Below, piece after piece: positions 17,397-26,710 of a DNA stretch of 64,000 nt. This DNA is from an uncultured Bryobacterales bacterium. Lineage in GTDB: Bacteria; Acidobacteriota; Terriglobia; Bryobacterales; UBA6623. Every line of letters starts with the position of its first letter. Position 1 is the stretch's first letter. The translations under genes were made by a program, and so were the position numbers. The stretch is taken from assembly GCA_958295955.1 (NCBI GenBank), contig OY282420.1:1688435-1752434 (forward strand), given 5' to 3'. Under the pieces are notes generated by a model. It had not been told where the DNA came from. It was given only the letters and a program-made list of their open reading frames with translations, and made no database searches.

Positions 17397-20300
17397 ATGC
17401 AAAACAAGGCGACTCTTCTGAATGCTGCGGTTCTGGTCCTGGCATTCGTTGCCGCACTCGTAGTTTTCCATGCGCGCGGCGAGCTCGTCGTGAATGCTGC
17501 GATTCTGGTCCTGGCATCCGTTGCCGCGGCGACGGCTCAATCGGCAGCGATCAAACAACTGCGTTTGGATGCGCAACAGGGAGACGCCGCGGCCCAATCT
17601 TTACTTGGATGGGTGTATGAAAATGGCCAAGGCGTTCCCCAGGACGACCGGGAAGCGGCCAAGTGGTATCGCCTAGCCGCAGAGCAGGGAGACGCCGACG
17701 CTCAGTCCAACCTAGGGCTGATGTATGCCAAGGGCCAAGGCGTTCCCCAAGACTACCGGGAAGCGTTGAAGTGGTTCCGTCTAGCCGCAGATCAGGGACA
17801 CGCCGTGGCCCAATTCAACCTTGGGTTGATGTATGCCAATGGCAAAGACGTTCCCCAGGACTACCGGGAAGCGGCCAAGTGGTTCCGTCTAGCCGCAGAG
17901 CAGGGAGACGCCGACGCCCAATCCAACCTTGGATGGATGTATCGCTGGGGCAAAGGCGTTCCCCAGGACGACCGGGAAGCGGCCAAGTGGTATCGCCTAG
18001 CCGCAGAGCAGGGAAACGCCGCCGCTCAATTCAACCTGGGGCTGATGTATGCCAAGGGCCAAGGCGTCCCCCGGGACGACCGGGAAGCGGCCAAGTGGTA
18101 CCGTCTAGCTGCAGAGCAGGGATACGCCACGGCCCAATTCAGCTTGGGGGTGATGTATCACGAGGGCGAAGGCGTTCCCCAGGACTACCAGGAAGCGCTG
18201 AAGTGGTATCGTCTAGCCGCAGAGCAGGGAAACGCCGCCGCTCAGTCCAACCTAGGGCTGATGTATGCCAAGGGCCAAGGCGTTCCCCAAGACGACCGGG
18301 AAGCGTTGAAGTGGTACCGTCTAGCCGCAGAGCAGGGAAACGCCGCCGCTCAAGTCAACCTGGGGCTGATGTATGCCAAGGGCCAAGGCGTTCCCAAAGA
18401 CGACCGGGAAGCGTTGAAGTGGTTCCGTCTAGCCGCAGAACAGGGAAACGCCGACGCTCAGTCCAACCTTGGGCTGATGTATTTCCAGGGCCAAGGCGTT
18501 CCCCAAGACGACCGGGAAGCGTTGAAGTGGTTCCGTCTAGCCGCAGAGCAGGGAAACGCCGCCGCTCAAGTCAACCTGGGGCTGATGTATGCCAAGGGCC
18601 AAGGCGTTCCCAAAGACGACCGGGAAGCGTTGAAGTGGTTCCGTCTAGCCGCAGAACAGGGAAACGCCGACGCTCAGTCCAACCTTGGGCTGATGTATTT
18701 CCAGGGCCAAGGCGTTCCCCAAGACGACCGGGAAGCGTTGAAATGGTACCGTCTAGCTGCAGATCAGGGACACGCCGAAGCTCAATTCAACCTAGGGGTG
18801 ATGTATGACAAGGGCCAAGGCGTTCCCCAAGACGACCGGGAAGCGTTGAAATGGTACCGTCTAGCCGCAGATCAGGGAACCGCCAAGGCCCAATTCAACC
18901 TAGGGGTGATGTATGACAAGGGCCAAGGCGTTCCCCAAGACGACCGGGAAGCGTTGAAGTGGTTCCGTCTAGCCGCAGAACAGGGATACGCCGGCGCCCA
19001 ATCCAACCTGGGGGTTATGTATCACAAGGGCCAAGGCGTCCCCCAGGACTACCGGGAAGCGTTGAAATGGTACCGTCTAGCTGCAGAGCAGGGATACGCC
19101 GGCGCTCAATCCAACCTGGAGGTTATGTATGACAAGGGCGAAGGCGTTCCTCAGAACGACCGGGAAGCGCTGAAGTGGTATCGCCTAGCCGCAGATCAAG
19201 GAGACGCCGACGCCCAATTCAGCCTTGGAGGGATGTATCTCCGGGGCCAAGGCGTTCCCCAGGACTACCGGGAAGCGGCCAAGTGGTACCGTCTAGCCGC
19301 AGAGCAGGGAAACGCCGCCGCTCAAGTCAACCTGGGGCTGATGTATGCCAAGGGCCAAGGCGTCCCCCGGGACGACCGGGAAGCGGCCAAGTGGTACCGT
19401 CTAGCTGCAGAGCAGGGATACGCCACGGCCCAATTCAACCTGGGGGTGATGTATCACGAGGGCGAAGGCGTTCCCCAGGACTACCAGGAAGCGCTGAAGT
19501 GGTATCGTCTAGCCGCAGAGCAGGGAAACGCCGCCGCTCAGTCCAACCTAGGGCTGATGTATGCCAAGGGCCAAGGCGTTCCCCAAGACGACCGGGAAGC
19601 GTTGAAGTGGTTCCGTCTAGCCGCAGAGCAGGGAAACGCCGAAGCTCAATTCAACCTGGGGCTGATGTATGACAAGGGCCAAGGCGTTCCCCAAGACGAC
19701 CGGGAAGCGTTGAAGTGGTACCGTCTAGCCGCAGAGCAGGGAAACGCCGAAGCTCAATTCAACCTGGGGGTGATGTATGACAAGGGCCAAGTCGTTCCCC
19801 AAGACGACCGGGAAGCGTTGAAATGGTACCGTCTAGCCGCAGAGCAGGGAAACGCCGAAGCTCAATTCAACCTGGGGGTGATGTATGCCAATGGCAAAGG
19901 CGTTCCCCGGGACGACCGGGAAGCAGCCAAGTGGTTCCGTCTAGCCGCAGATCAGGGACACGCCACGGCCCAATCCAACCTAGGGGTTATGTATCACAAG
20001 GGCCAAGGCGTCCCCCAGGACTACCGGGAAGCGTTGAAATGGTACCGTCTAGCCGCAGATCAGGGATACGCCGCCGCCCAACGCAACCTTGGAGGGATGT
20101 ATGACAAGGGCCGCGGCGTTTCCCAGGACGACCGGGAAGCGCTGAAGTGGTTCCGTCTAGCCGCAGATCAGGGAGACGCCACGGCCCAATTCAACCTGGG
20201 GGTGATGTATGCCAATGGCCGAGGCGTCCCCCGGGACAACCGGGAAGCGCTGAAGTGGTTCCGTCTAGCCGCAGAGCAGGGATACGCCGCGGCCCAATTC

Positions 20301-20744
20301 AACCTTGGGCTGATGTATCGCCGGGGCGAAGGCGTTCCCCAGGACTACCGGGAAGCGGCCAAGTGGTTCCGTCTAGCTGCAGATCAGGGATACGCCGACG
20401 CTCAATTCAACTTGGGGCTGATGTATTACGAGGGCCAAGGCGTTCCCCAGGACTACCAGGAAGCGGCCAAGTGGTTCCGTCTAGCCGCAGAGCAGGGATA
20501 CGCCGACGCTCAATTCAACCTTGGGGTGATGTATGCCAAGGGCGAAGGCGTTCCCCAGGACTACCAGGAAGCGGCCAAGTGGGTCAACTTGGCGACCTCG
20601 CAAGCTGCGGGGGAAACAGCGAAGCGCCATCGCTCGGCGAGAGACGCAGTGGCGCAGATAATGACCCCTTCGCAACTCGCCGAAGCCCAGCAGTTGGCGC
20701 GGGAATGGCGCCCGAAGACTTGGGCGCAACTGAAAAGCAAATAG
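17397..20744 (+). CDS. secreted Sel1-repeat protein B (28 repeats)
   Basis: This 1115-residue paralogue of protein A arose by tandem duplication and then repeat growth. The signal region is itself doubled: the block LNAAVLVLAFVAA (residues 8-20) is repeated as VNAAILVLASVAA (32-44) around a short spacer, giving a 53-residue leader before the first repeat. Twenty-eight Sel1 repeats follow (54-1062), then a 53-residue cap like that of protein A (REWRPKTWAQLKSK). Repeats 8-9 and 10-11 are practically identical at DNA level, and repeats 5-7 match 17-19, so growth occurred by unequal exchange. The protein would form a very long alpha-solenoid scaffold. It is probably exported, but the doubled leader might instead anchor it. 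No partner is evident from neighbours. Confidence 0.9.
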   Translation: MQNKATLLNAAVLVLAFVAALVVFHARGELVVNAAILVLASVAAATAQSAAIKQLRLDAQQGDAAAQSLLGWVYENGQGVPQDDREAAKWYRLAAEQGDADAQSNLGLMYAKGQGVPQDYREALKWFRLAADQGHAVAQFNLGLMYANGKDVPQDYREAAKWFRLAAEQGDADAQSNLGWMYRWGKGVPQDDREAAKWYRLAAEQGNAAAQFNLGLMYAKGQGVPRDDREAAKWYRLAAEQGYATAQFSLGVMYHEGEGVPQDYQEALKWYRLAAEQGNAAAQSNLGLMYAKGQGVPQDDREALKWYRLAAEQGNAAAQVNLGLMYAKGQGVPKDDREALKWFRLAAEQGNADAQSNLGLMYFQGQGVPQDDREALKWFRLAAEQGNAAAQVNLGLMYAKGQGVPKDDREALKWFRLAAEQGNADAQSNLGLMYFQGQGVPQDDREALKWYRLAADQGHAEAQFNLGVMYDKGQGVPQDDREALKWYRLAADQGTAKAQFNLGVMYDKGQGVPQDDREALKWFRLAAEQGYAGAQSNLGVMYHKGQGVPQDYREALKWYRLAAEQGYAGAQSNLEVMYDKGEGVPQNDREALKWYRLAADQGDADAQFSLGGMYLRGQGVPQDYREAAKWYRLAAEQGNAAAQVNLGLMYAKGQGVPRDDREAAKWYRLAAEQGYATAQFNLGVMYHEGEGVPQDYQEALKWYRLAAEQGNAAAQSNLGLMYAKGQGVPQDDREALKWFRLAAEQGNAEAQFNLGLMYDKGQGVPQDDREALKWYRLAAEQGNAEAQFNLGVMYDKGQVVPQDDREALKWYRLAAEQGNAEAQFNLGVMYANGKGVPRDDREAAKWFRLAADQGHATAQSNLGVMYHKGQGVPQDYREALKWYRLAADQGYAAAQRNLGGMYDKGRGVSQDDREALKWFRLAADQGDATAQFNLGVMYANGRGVPRDNREALKWFRLAAEQGYAAAQFNLGLMYRRGEGVPQDYREAAKWFRLAADQGYADAQFNLGLMYYEGQGVPQDYQEAAKWFRLAAEQGYADAQFNLGVMYAKGEGVPQDYQEAAKWVNLATSQAAGETAKRHRSARDAVAQIMTPSQLAEAQQLAREWRPKTWAQLKSK
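17556..20582 (+). repeat. 108-bp tandem repeat array, 28 units
   Basis: Twenty-eight in-frame 108-bp units (3027 bp) encode the repeats of protein B. Higher-order structure is visible: a two-unit block (18317-18530) is repeated directly at 18533-18746 without differences, and a three-unit block (17991-18314) recurs at 19287-19610 with few differences. Confidence 0.93.
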
Positions 20745-20866
20745 ACCCGCCGGAGAAGCTCGGTCATGCGCCCGCGACGGTCCGCAGGACCGCAGCGGGG
20801 CTGCGATGGAATCCGCGCTGAGACACGAAGCGCCCTCTCGAAACGGTCCGCTATCCGCCGGCGCAT

Positions 20867-20872
20867 TATAAT
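20867..20872 (+). promoter_or_regulatory. -10 box of MFS gene
   Basis: A perfect TATAAT lies 27 bases before the ATG at 20900, with no clear -35 hexamer. It is just outside the duplicated segment, which ends at 20780. Confidence 0.5.
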
Positions 20873-20899
20873 GGCAACTTCGGCTCGCCGAGTCTCGCC

Positions 20900-22216
<1,317 letters not shown>

Positions 22217-22221
22217 GACGG

Positions 22222-23457
22222 CTACGCCGCGCGCAGGTCGCGGAAGCGTCTCGCCTTGCCTTGCCAACGCGGCAGCGCGCCCCGGTCGAGCGGACGGACC
22301 GGCGCGCGGATGCCGAATTCGTTGCGAATCTCCTGCCGGACCTTGCCGCAGACCGACGCCGCGGCCTCCAACTCGATATCCACCTCGTCCATTTGCCCCT
22401 CGCGGCGTGCGGTGATGCGGAATTCCGCGGTTCCGGCCACGCGGCGGATCACCTCCTCGATGGCCGCGGGATAGAGGTTGACGCTGCGCACCAGGATCAT
22501 CTCGTCGCAGCGCCCGAGAATGCCCCCTTCCAATAGCAACCCCTCGGCGACTCTGCGCGGGCGCACGGTATCGCCCGTTCGATAGCGGATCGCCGGGCAG
22601 CCCCAGCGGCCGAGGTTGGTCAGCACCAACTCTCCGGTCTCGCCCTCTTCCACGGGCTCCAGGGTCGCCGGGTCGAGGACTTCCGCGATGAACTCCTCTT
22701 CGTTGACGAACATGCCGCGGCCCTGCGGGCAGGGGATGCCGTAGGCGCCGATTTCGCTGGCGCCGGCGTGATCGTAGGGGACGGCGCCCCAGGCTTCGGC
22801 GATGCGTTGGCGCACCGCGGGGATGCTGCCGCCGGGCTCGCCGGCAAGAACCGCGCAGCGGACCGAGGAAGCGGCCAGGTCAATGCCCTCGCGCCGCGCC
22901 GTCTCCGCCAGATGCAAGGCGTAGGTCGGGGTGCAGAAAAGGGCCGTGCAGCCGGTGTCGAGCAAAATGCGCAGCCGGCGCGAGGAGTCGGCGCCGCCGC
23001 CGGGCACGGTCAGCGCGCCGCGCCGCGAAACGGCATCGAACGCCGACCAGAAACCGATGAACGGCGCGAACGAAAAGGCGAAGAAAGCGCGGTCGGCGCC
23101 GGTCACGCCGCAGGCGTCGAGCACCTTGGCCCAGCAGCGCAGCCACCATTCCCAGCTTTCGGCCGTGTCCAGGATGCGCAGCGGCGCGCCCGTGGTGCCG
23201 GAAGTCTGGTGGTAGCGCGCGTAGCGCTCCGGCGGATAGGTGAGGTTGGAGCCGAACGGCGGATTTTTTCGGGCATCGTCGGCAAGCTCCGCCTTGGCGC
23301 AGAGCGGCAGGCGGCGGAAATCGGCCGGCGAGTCCACGCGCGGCGCCGCTCCCAGCCGGTCCCGCTGGAAGTCGTTGGCCGCCAACACTGCCGACAGCAT
23401 CCGCCGCAGCCGGTCGAGCCGGTCGCAGATCTCAGGATTTGCTTCGAGAAGCGCCAA
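22222..23457 (-). CDS. PaaK-like AMP-binding ligase
   Basis: This 411-residue protein is a member of the adenylate-forming superfamily, closest in look to phenylacetate-CoA ligase. The ATP-binding loop reads YHQTSGTTGAP (about 82-92). Other core motifs are YDHAGASEIGAYG and AIRYRTGDTV, and a small C-terminal domain follows (MILVRSVNLYPAAIEEVIRR). It should activate an aryl or fatty acid as its adenylate and then thioester. The start is TTG at 23457, six bases after the stop of the FeoB channel gene, without a good ribosome site; an internal ATG (codon 20) is possible. It closes the iron-uptake operon. A siderophore-like acid or membrane-lipid role is possible but unproven. Confidence 0.78.
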   Translation of the reverse strand: MALLEANPEICDRLDRLRRMLSAVLAANDFQRDRLGAAPRVDSPADFRRLPLCAKAELADDARKNPPFGSNLTYPPERYARYHQTSGTTGAPLRILDTAESWEWWLRCWAKVLDACGVTGADRAFFAFSFAPFIGFWSAFDAVSRRGALTVPGGGADSSRRLRILLDTGCTALFCTPTYALHLAETARREGIDLAASSVRCAVLAGEPGGSIPAVRQRIAEAWGAVPYDHAGASEIGAYGIPCPQGRGMFVNEEEFIAEVLDPATLEPVEEGETGELVLTNLGRWGCPAIRYRTGDTVRPRRVAEGLLLEGGILGRCDEMILVRSVNLYPAAIEEVIRRVAGTAEFRITARREGQMDEVDIELEAAASVCGKVRQEIRNEFGIRAPVRPLDRGALPRWQGKARRFRDLRAA

Positions 23458-23463
23458 GCGAGC

Positions 23464-24849
23464 CTACTCGAACAGCCGCCAGACCTGCGCGACCGCGCAA
23501 CAGACGGCAAAGGCGACGGCCAAGGGCATGACGGCGCCGACCGCCGTCCACCTGCGGCTGCGGGTCTCTTTCCAGATGGTGACGATCGTGGTCGCGCAAG
23601 GGTTGTGCAGCAGAGAAAAGAGCATCAGATTGACCGCCGTGAGCAGCGTCCAGCCGTGTTGATCGACCAGAATGGCGCGAATGGCGTCGTAAGCTTCGAT
23701 CTCCGACATCATGCCGGAGCCCAAGTAGCACATTAACATGGTCGGGACCACGATTTCGTTGGCTGGAATGGCGATGACATAGGCCAGCAGGATGACGCCG
23801 TCCAAACCGATGGCGTGGCCGAGCGGGTTCAGCAAGCGGATGCAGTGATCGGCGAGGCTCGCTCCCCCGGCGTCGATGTTGGCCAGCAGCCAGATTACGG
23901 CGCCGGCCGGGGCGGCCGTCAGCATCGCCCGCCGCAGCACGAAAATCGTGCGGTCGATCAGCGAGGTATGCAGAATGCGCAGCACGCTCGGCCGGCGGTA
24001 GGGGGGCAACTCGAGCGTGAAAGCGGACGCTTCTCCCGCCAGGACGCTGCGCGAAAGCAGCCACGAAACCAGCAGCGTGAAACCGATTCCCAGCAGAACC
24101 ACGGCGACGACGGCGCCGGCCGCGGCAACGGAGGCGAACGCCGGAGGAAAGGCCGCGGCGACGAAAATTACGGCCAGCATGATGAGCGTCGGGAAGCGTC
24201 CGTTGCAGGGGACGAAATTGTTGGTCAAGATGGCGATCAGGCGTTCGCGCGGGGAGTCGATGATTCGCGTGGAGATTACTCCGGCGGCGTTGCAGCCGAA
24301 GCCCATGGCCATGGTCAGGGCCTGTTTGCCGTGGGCGCCGGCCTTGCGGAAAAGCCAATCCATGTTGAAGGCGACGCGCGGCAGGTAGCCGAGGTCTTCG
24401 AGGATGGTGAATACCGGAAAGAAAATGGCCATCGGCGGCAGCATGACGCTGACCACCCAGGCCAGGCCGCGATAGACGCCGTGCCAGAGCAGTCCCGTAA
24501 GCCACGCGGGGCTGCCGATTTGCTCGAACCAGCCTGCGCCGACGCCCTCGACCCAGAAGAAGAATTGCGCCAGCGCCCGCGAAGGCGCGTTCGCGCCCAG
24601 GATCGTCAGCCAGAAAACGACGGCCAGCAGCGCCAGCATGAGCGGGAGCCCCAGCCGGCGGGAAGTCACCACCCGGTCGATGCGTTGATCGAGGTCCCAT
24701 TTGCCGCCGGCGCCGGCGCGGACCGAGCGGTCGGCGATGGTCTGGGCGCTCGCATAGAGCGCGGTGACCATGCGGTCGCGGAAGTTTTCGCCGAGTTCTC
24801 CGCGCAGTTGGTCGCTGCGGTCGAGGATGGCTTGCGGGGTCGTATCCAT
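23464..24849 (-). CDS. feoB: FeoB membrane domain (ferrous iron channel), separate gene
   Basis: This 461-residue protein is the membrane half of the ferrous iron transporter FeoB without its G domain. It holds the two gate repeats: MGFGCNAAGVISTR and NNFVPCNGRFPTL in the first, and an equivalent block with AIPANEIVVPTMLM and LLHNPCATTIVTIWKE in the second. The Cys in FVPCNGR corresponds to the conserved pore region of FeoB. It starts eight bases after the separate G-domain gene, so both halves are made from one mRNA and must pair to act. In most bacteria these are one ~700-residue protein. Iron is the likely substrate because FeoA domains and DtxR regulators are in the same operon. Confidence 0.9.
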   Translation of the reverse strand: MDTTPQAILDRSDQLRGELGENFRDRMVTALYASAQTIADRSVRAGAGGKWDLDQRIDRVVTSRRLGLPLMLALLAVVFWLTILGANAPSRALAQFFFWVEGVGAGWFEQIGSPAWLTGLLWHGVYRGLAWVVSVMLPPMAIFFPVFTILEDLGYLPRVAFNMDWLFRKAGAHGKQALTMAMGFGCNAAGVISTRIIDSPRERLIAILTNNFVPCNGRFPTLIMLAVIFVAAAFPPAFASVAAAGAVVAVVLLGIGFTLLVSWLLSRSVLAGEASAFTLELPPYRRPSVLRILHTSLIDRTIFVLRRAMLTAAPAGAVIWLLANIDAGGASLADHCIRLLNPLGHAIGLDGVILLAYVIAIPANEIVVPTMLMCYLGSGMMSEIEAYDAIRAILVDQHGWTLLTAVNLMLFSLLHNPCATTIVTIWKETRSRRWTAVGAVMPLAVAFAVCCAVAQVWRLFE

Positions 24850-24857
24850 CCTGAAAT

Positions 24858-25676
24858 CTACTGCGCCCCCTCGATAGCCATGAGCCTGCCGCCCCGCTCC
24901 GCGGCCGCCGATTGCTCGGCGACGAGCCGGGTCAACTCGCCGGAGAGCAGCGCTTGACGCACCTTGTGGTCGCCGTCCAGCAGACGCAGCGCCACCCAGC
25001 GGGCGCTGGGCAGGCCGGGAGCGGCCTCTTCGATCATGGGCACGAGCTCGTCGAGGGCGCGGCCAAGCTCGGCGGGAGTTTCGGCGCGCGCCGGCGCCGT
25101 CGCCGTTTCGCCGGCAATGACGGCGGCGACCGCGGCCACCAACTCGGCCAGGCCCTGTTTCGTGCGGGCGACCGTCGGAACGGCCGGCACGCCCAGGTCG
25201 CGGGCGAGGCTGCGCACATCGACGCGCAGTCCCTTGCGCTCGGCCTCGTCCATCAGGTTCACGCAGACCACGGCGCGGTCGGTGATTTCGAGCACCTGGA
25301 GAACCAGGTTGAGGTTGCGTTCGAGAGCGGTCGCATCGACGACTACGATCGTGCAGTCGGGACGGCCGAACAGCAAGAAATTGCGGGCGATTTCTTCGTC
25401 TTGCGAGGCGGACAAAAGCGAGTAGGAGCCGGGCAGGTCGACCAGCTTGTAGCGCTTGCCTTGAAATTTGAAGCCTCCCTCGGCGCGGGTGACCGTCTTG
25501 CCCGTCCAGTTGCCGACGTGTTGGCGCAGGCCGGTCAGGGCGTTGAAAACCGAGGATTTACCGGTATTGGGGTTGCCGGCCAAAGCGACGACGTAATCGT
25601 GATTGCCGATCTCGACGCCCATCCGCGCCGGCCGGGCGTGCGCCGGGCAGTCGCCGCAATCGTGGGAGAAGCTCAT
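24858..25676 (-). CDS. feoB: FeoB GTPase domain, separate gene
   Basis: This 272-residue soluble protein is the N-terminal G domain and guanine-dissociation-inhibitor helical part of FeoB. The GTP-binding motifs are clear: GNPNTGKS (G1, about 33-40), a G2 Thr in GNWTGKTVTR, DLPGSYSL (G3) and NLMDEAE (G4). A Cys/His-rich N-terminus (HDCGDCPAH, residues 5-13) could bind metal or an iron-sulfur centre. The start overlaps the upstream DtxR-FeoA gene by four bases (ATGA). It gates or regulates the channel encoded next. A frameshift is unlikely, because both halves have their own start and stop and no residual coding is lost between them. Confidence 0.92.
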   Translation of the reverse strand: MSFSHDCGDCPAHARPARMGVEIGNHDYVVALAGNPNTGKSSVFNALTGLRQHVGNWTGKTVTRAEGGFKFQGKRYKLVDLPGSYSLLSASQDEEIARNFLLFGRPDCTIVVVDATALERNLNLVLQVLEITDRAVVCVNLMDEAERKGLRVDVRSLARDLGVPAVPTVARTKQGLAELVAAVAAVIAGETATAPARAETPAELGRALDELVPMIEEAAPGLPSARWVALRLLDGDHKVRQALLSGELTRLVAEQSAAAERGGRLMAIEGAQ

Positions 25677-26710
25677 GACGCAGACGCCTCAGGGTTCGGT
25701 TCCGCCGGCAGCAGGCGCACGCGGATGCGGTCGGCCTGCTCGCCGCGCAGGGCGATGACCGTGCCGCGGATGCGAAAGGCCCGCGGGTCGCCGAAGGTGT
25801 TTTCCAGCACGGCTTCCACTTTGGTCTGCGGAGTGAGCCCCAGATCGAGCAAGCGGCGGCGGGAAAAGCCCGTGCAGGCTTCATCCAACTCGATCACCTC
25901 GGCCCGGGCGCCGCGCGGCAAGCGGCTGAGGCGCAGCGCTTCCGCGGGCCGCATCGCCCCGGCCGGCGCGGGGACGGCCTGGATGTTGGCGGCGACCGCG
26001 GGCGCCAAGCGATGCTCGCTTTCGCCGTCGCTGACGACTACCCCGCGCCCGCCGGTCGCCAGAACCCGCACGATTTGGCCGGGCCGCAGGCCGGCGGCGG
26101 CGATCTGCCGGAAGATCACGTCGGGCTCGTCTTCGACGTGAACGATGCGCGCGTAGTCCCCGGCCGGCCATTCGCTCAAGCTGACGGCGTCGAGCGGAAC
26201 CATGAAGCCCTCGGCGGTCGGGATCGGGTCGCCGTGCGGGTCGTGCCGCGGGTGGCCCAAGTGGGCGTCCAACTCGGCGAGCTCCTCGCCGCCGAGACGG
26301 TGCTCGGCGCGCTCGGCGGCGCGGTGGATACGGCCCAGGGGCATGTTGGCGTCGTCGGAAAGATGGCGCTCCCAGAGGCGGTGGGCGCGCACGACCTGCA
26401 GCGCCCGCTTCTCGCCCTTGGGGGTCAGGCGGACGCCGCCGGTGACGCTCGCGATCGTTCCGGCGGTCTCCATGTGGGTCATCAACTCCAGAACGGCCTG
26501 CGGAGAAAGCCGGAGCGCTCCGGCCAGAGACTCCGGGGTTGCGGCCTTGGCGCGGTGCTGCCAGGCGAGGATATGTTTCAAGGCGTCTTCGAGTTGCGCC
26601 CGGCCGCGGTACTCCCCGCGGCGGCGCCAGAAGCGCCGCAAACCCTTTTCGAGGAAAAAGACGGCCGCGGCCGACAATACAACGAGCAGAAGAACGGCGC
26701 CGGAACTCAT
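25673..26710 (-). CDS. membrane-anchored DtxR-like regulator fused to FeoA domains
   Basis: This 345-residue protein has an N-terminal membrane helix (residues 4-20) followed by a basic stretch (EKGLRRFWRRRGEYRGR). A DtxR-like winged helix (about 38-110) comes next, then a DtxR dimerisation/metal region (about 115-165; HPRHDPHGDPIPT). Two SH3-like FeoA-type domains complete it (about 178-245 and 258-335). FeoA interacts with FeoB and DtxR proteins sense Fe(II) or Mn(II), so a single membrane-bound protein may link metal sensing to channel activity. It starts directly after the stop of the soluble DtxR gene and overlaps the FeoB G-domain gene. Whether the winged helix still binds DNA while tethered is unknown. 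Confidence 0.8.
   Translation of the reverse strand: MSSGAVLLLVVLSAAAVFFLEKGLRRFWRRRGEYRGRAQLEDALKHILAWQHRAKAATPESLAGALRLSPQAVLELMTHMETAGTIASVTGGVRLTPKGEKRALQVVRAHRLWERHLSDDANMPLGRIHRAAERAEHRLGGEELAELDAHLGHPRHDPHGDPIPTAEGFMVPLDAVSLSEWPAGDYARIVHVEDEPDVIFRQIAAAGLRPGQIVRVLATGGRGVVVSDGESEHRLAPAVAANIQAVPAPAGAMRPAEALRLSRLPRGARAEVIELDEACTGFSRRRLLDLGLTPQTKVEAVLENTFGDPRAFRIRGTVIALRGEQADRIRVRLLPAEPNPEASAS

Larger units (their letters stand above)
17250..20780. repeat. tandem duplication, copy 2 (internally expanded)
   Basis: This is the second copy of the unit at 15519-17250. It keeps the PSD1 5' end and promoter, the divergent spacer, a Sel1 gene and the 36-base 3' flank. Internal growth of the 108-bp array has lengthened it to about 3.5 kb. 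Identity ends at 20780, inside a perfect hairpin (CGGTCC-GCA-GGACCG, 20778-20792). Confidence 0.9.

Noticed and set aside
17663-18808. Long Arg/Ser/Pro-rich frames in another phase of the Sel1 arrays
   Set aside because: They arise because a 108-bp repeat without a stop in one phase has none in any unit. Their content is a simple repeat with no fold.
15754-20582. Regular repeats resembling a CRISPR array
   Set aside because: The 108-bp units are coding, in frame, and without unique spacers between constant repeats. No cas genes are present.
23458-23510. Possible frameshift joining the PaaK-like ligase with the FeoB channel gene
   Set aside because: The two proteins belong to unrelated families with complete domains; they are just closely spaced.
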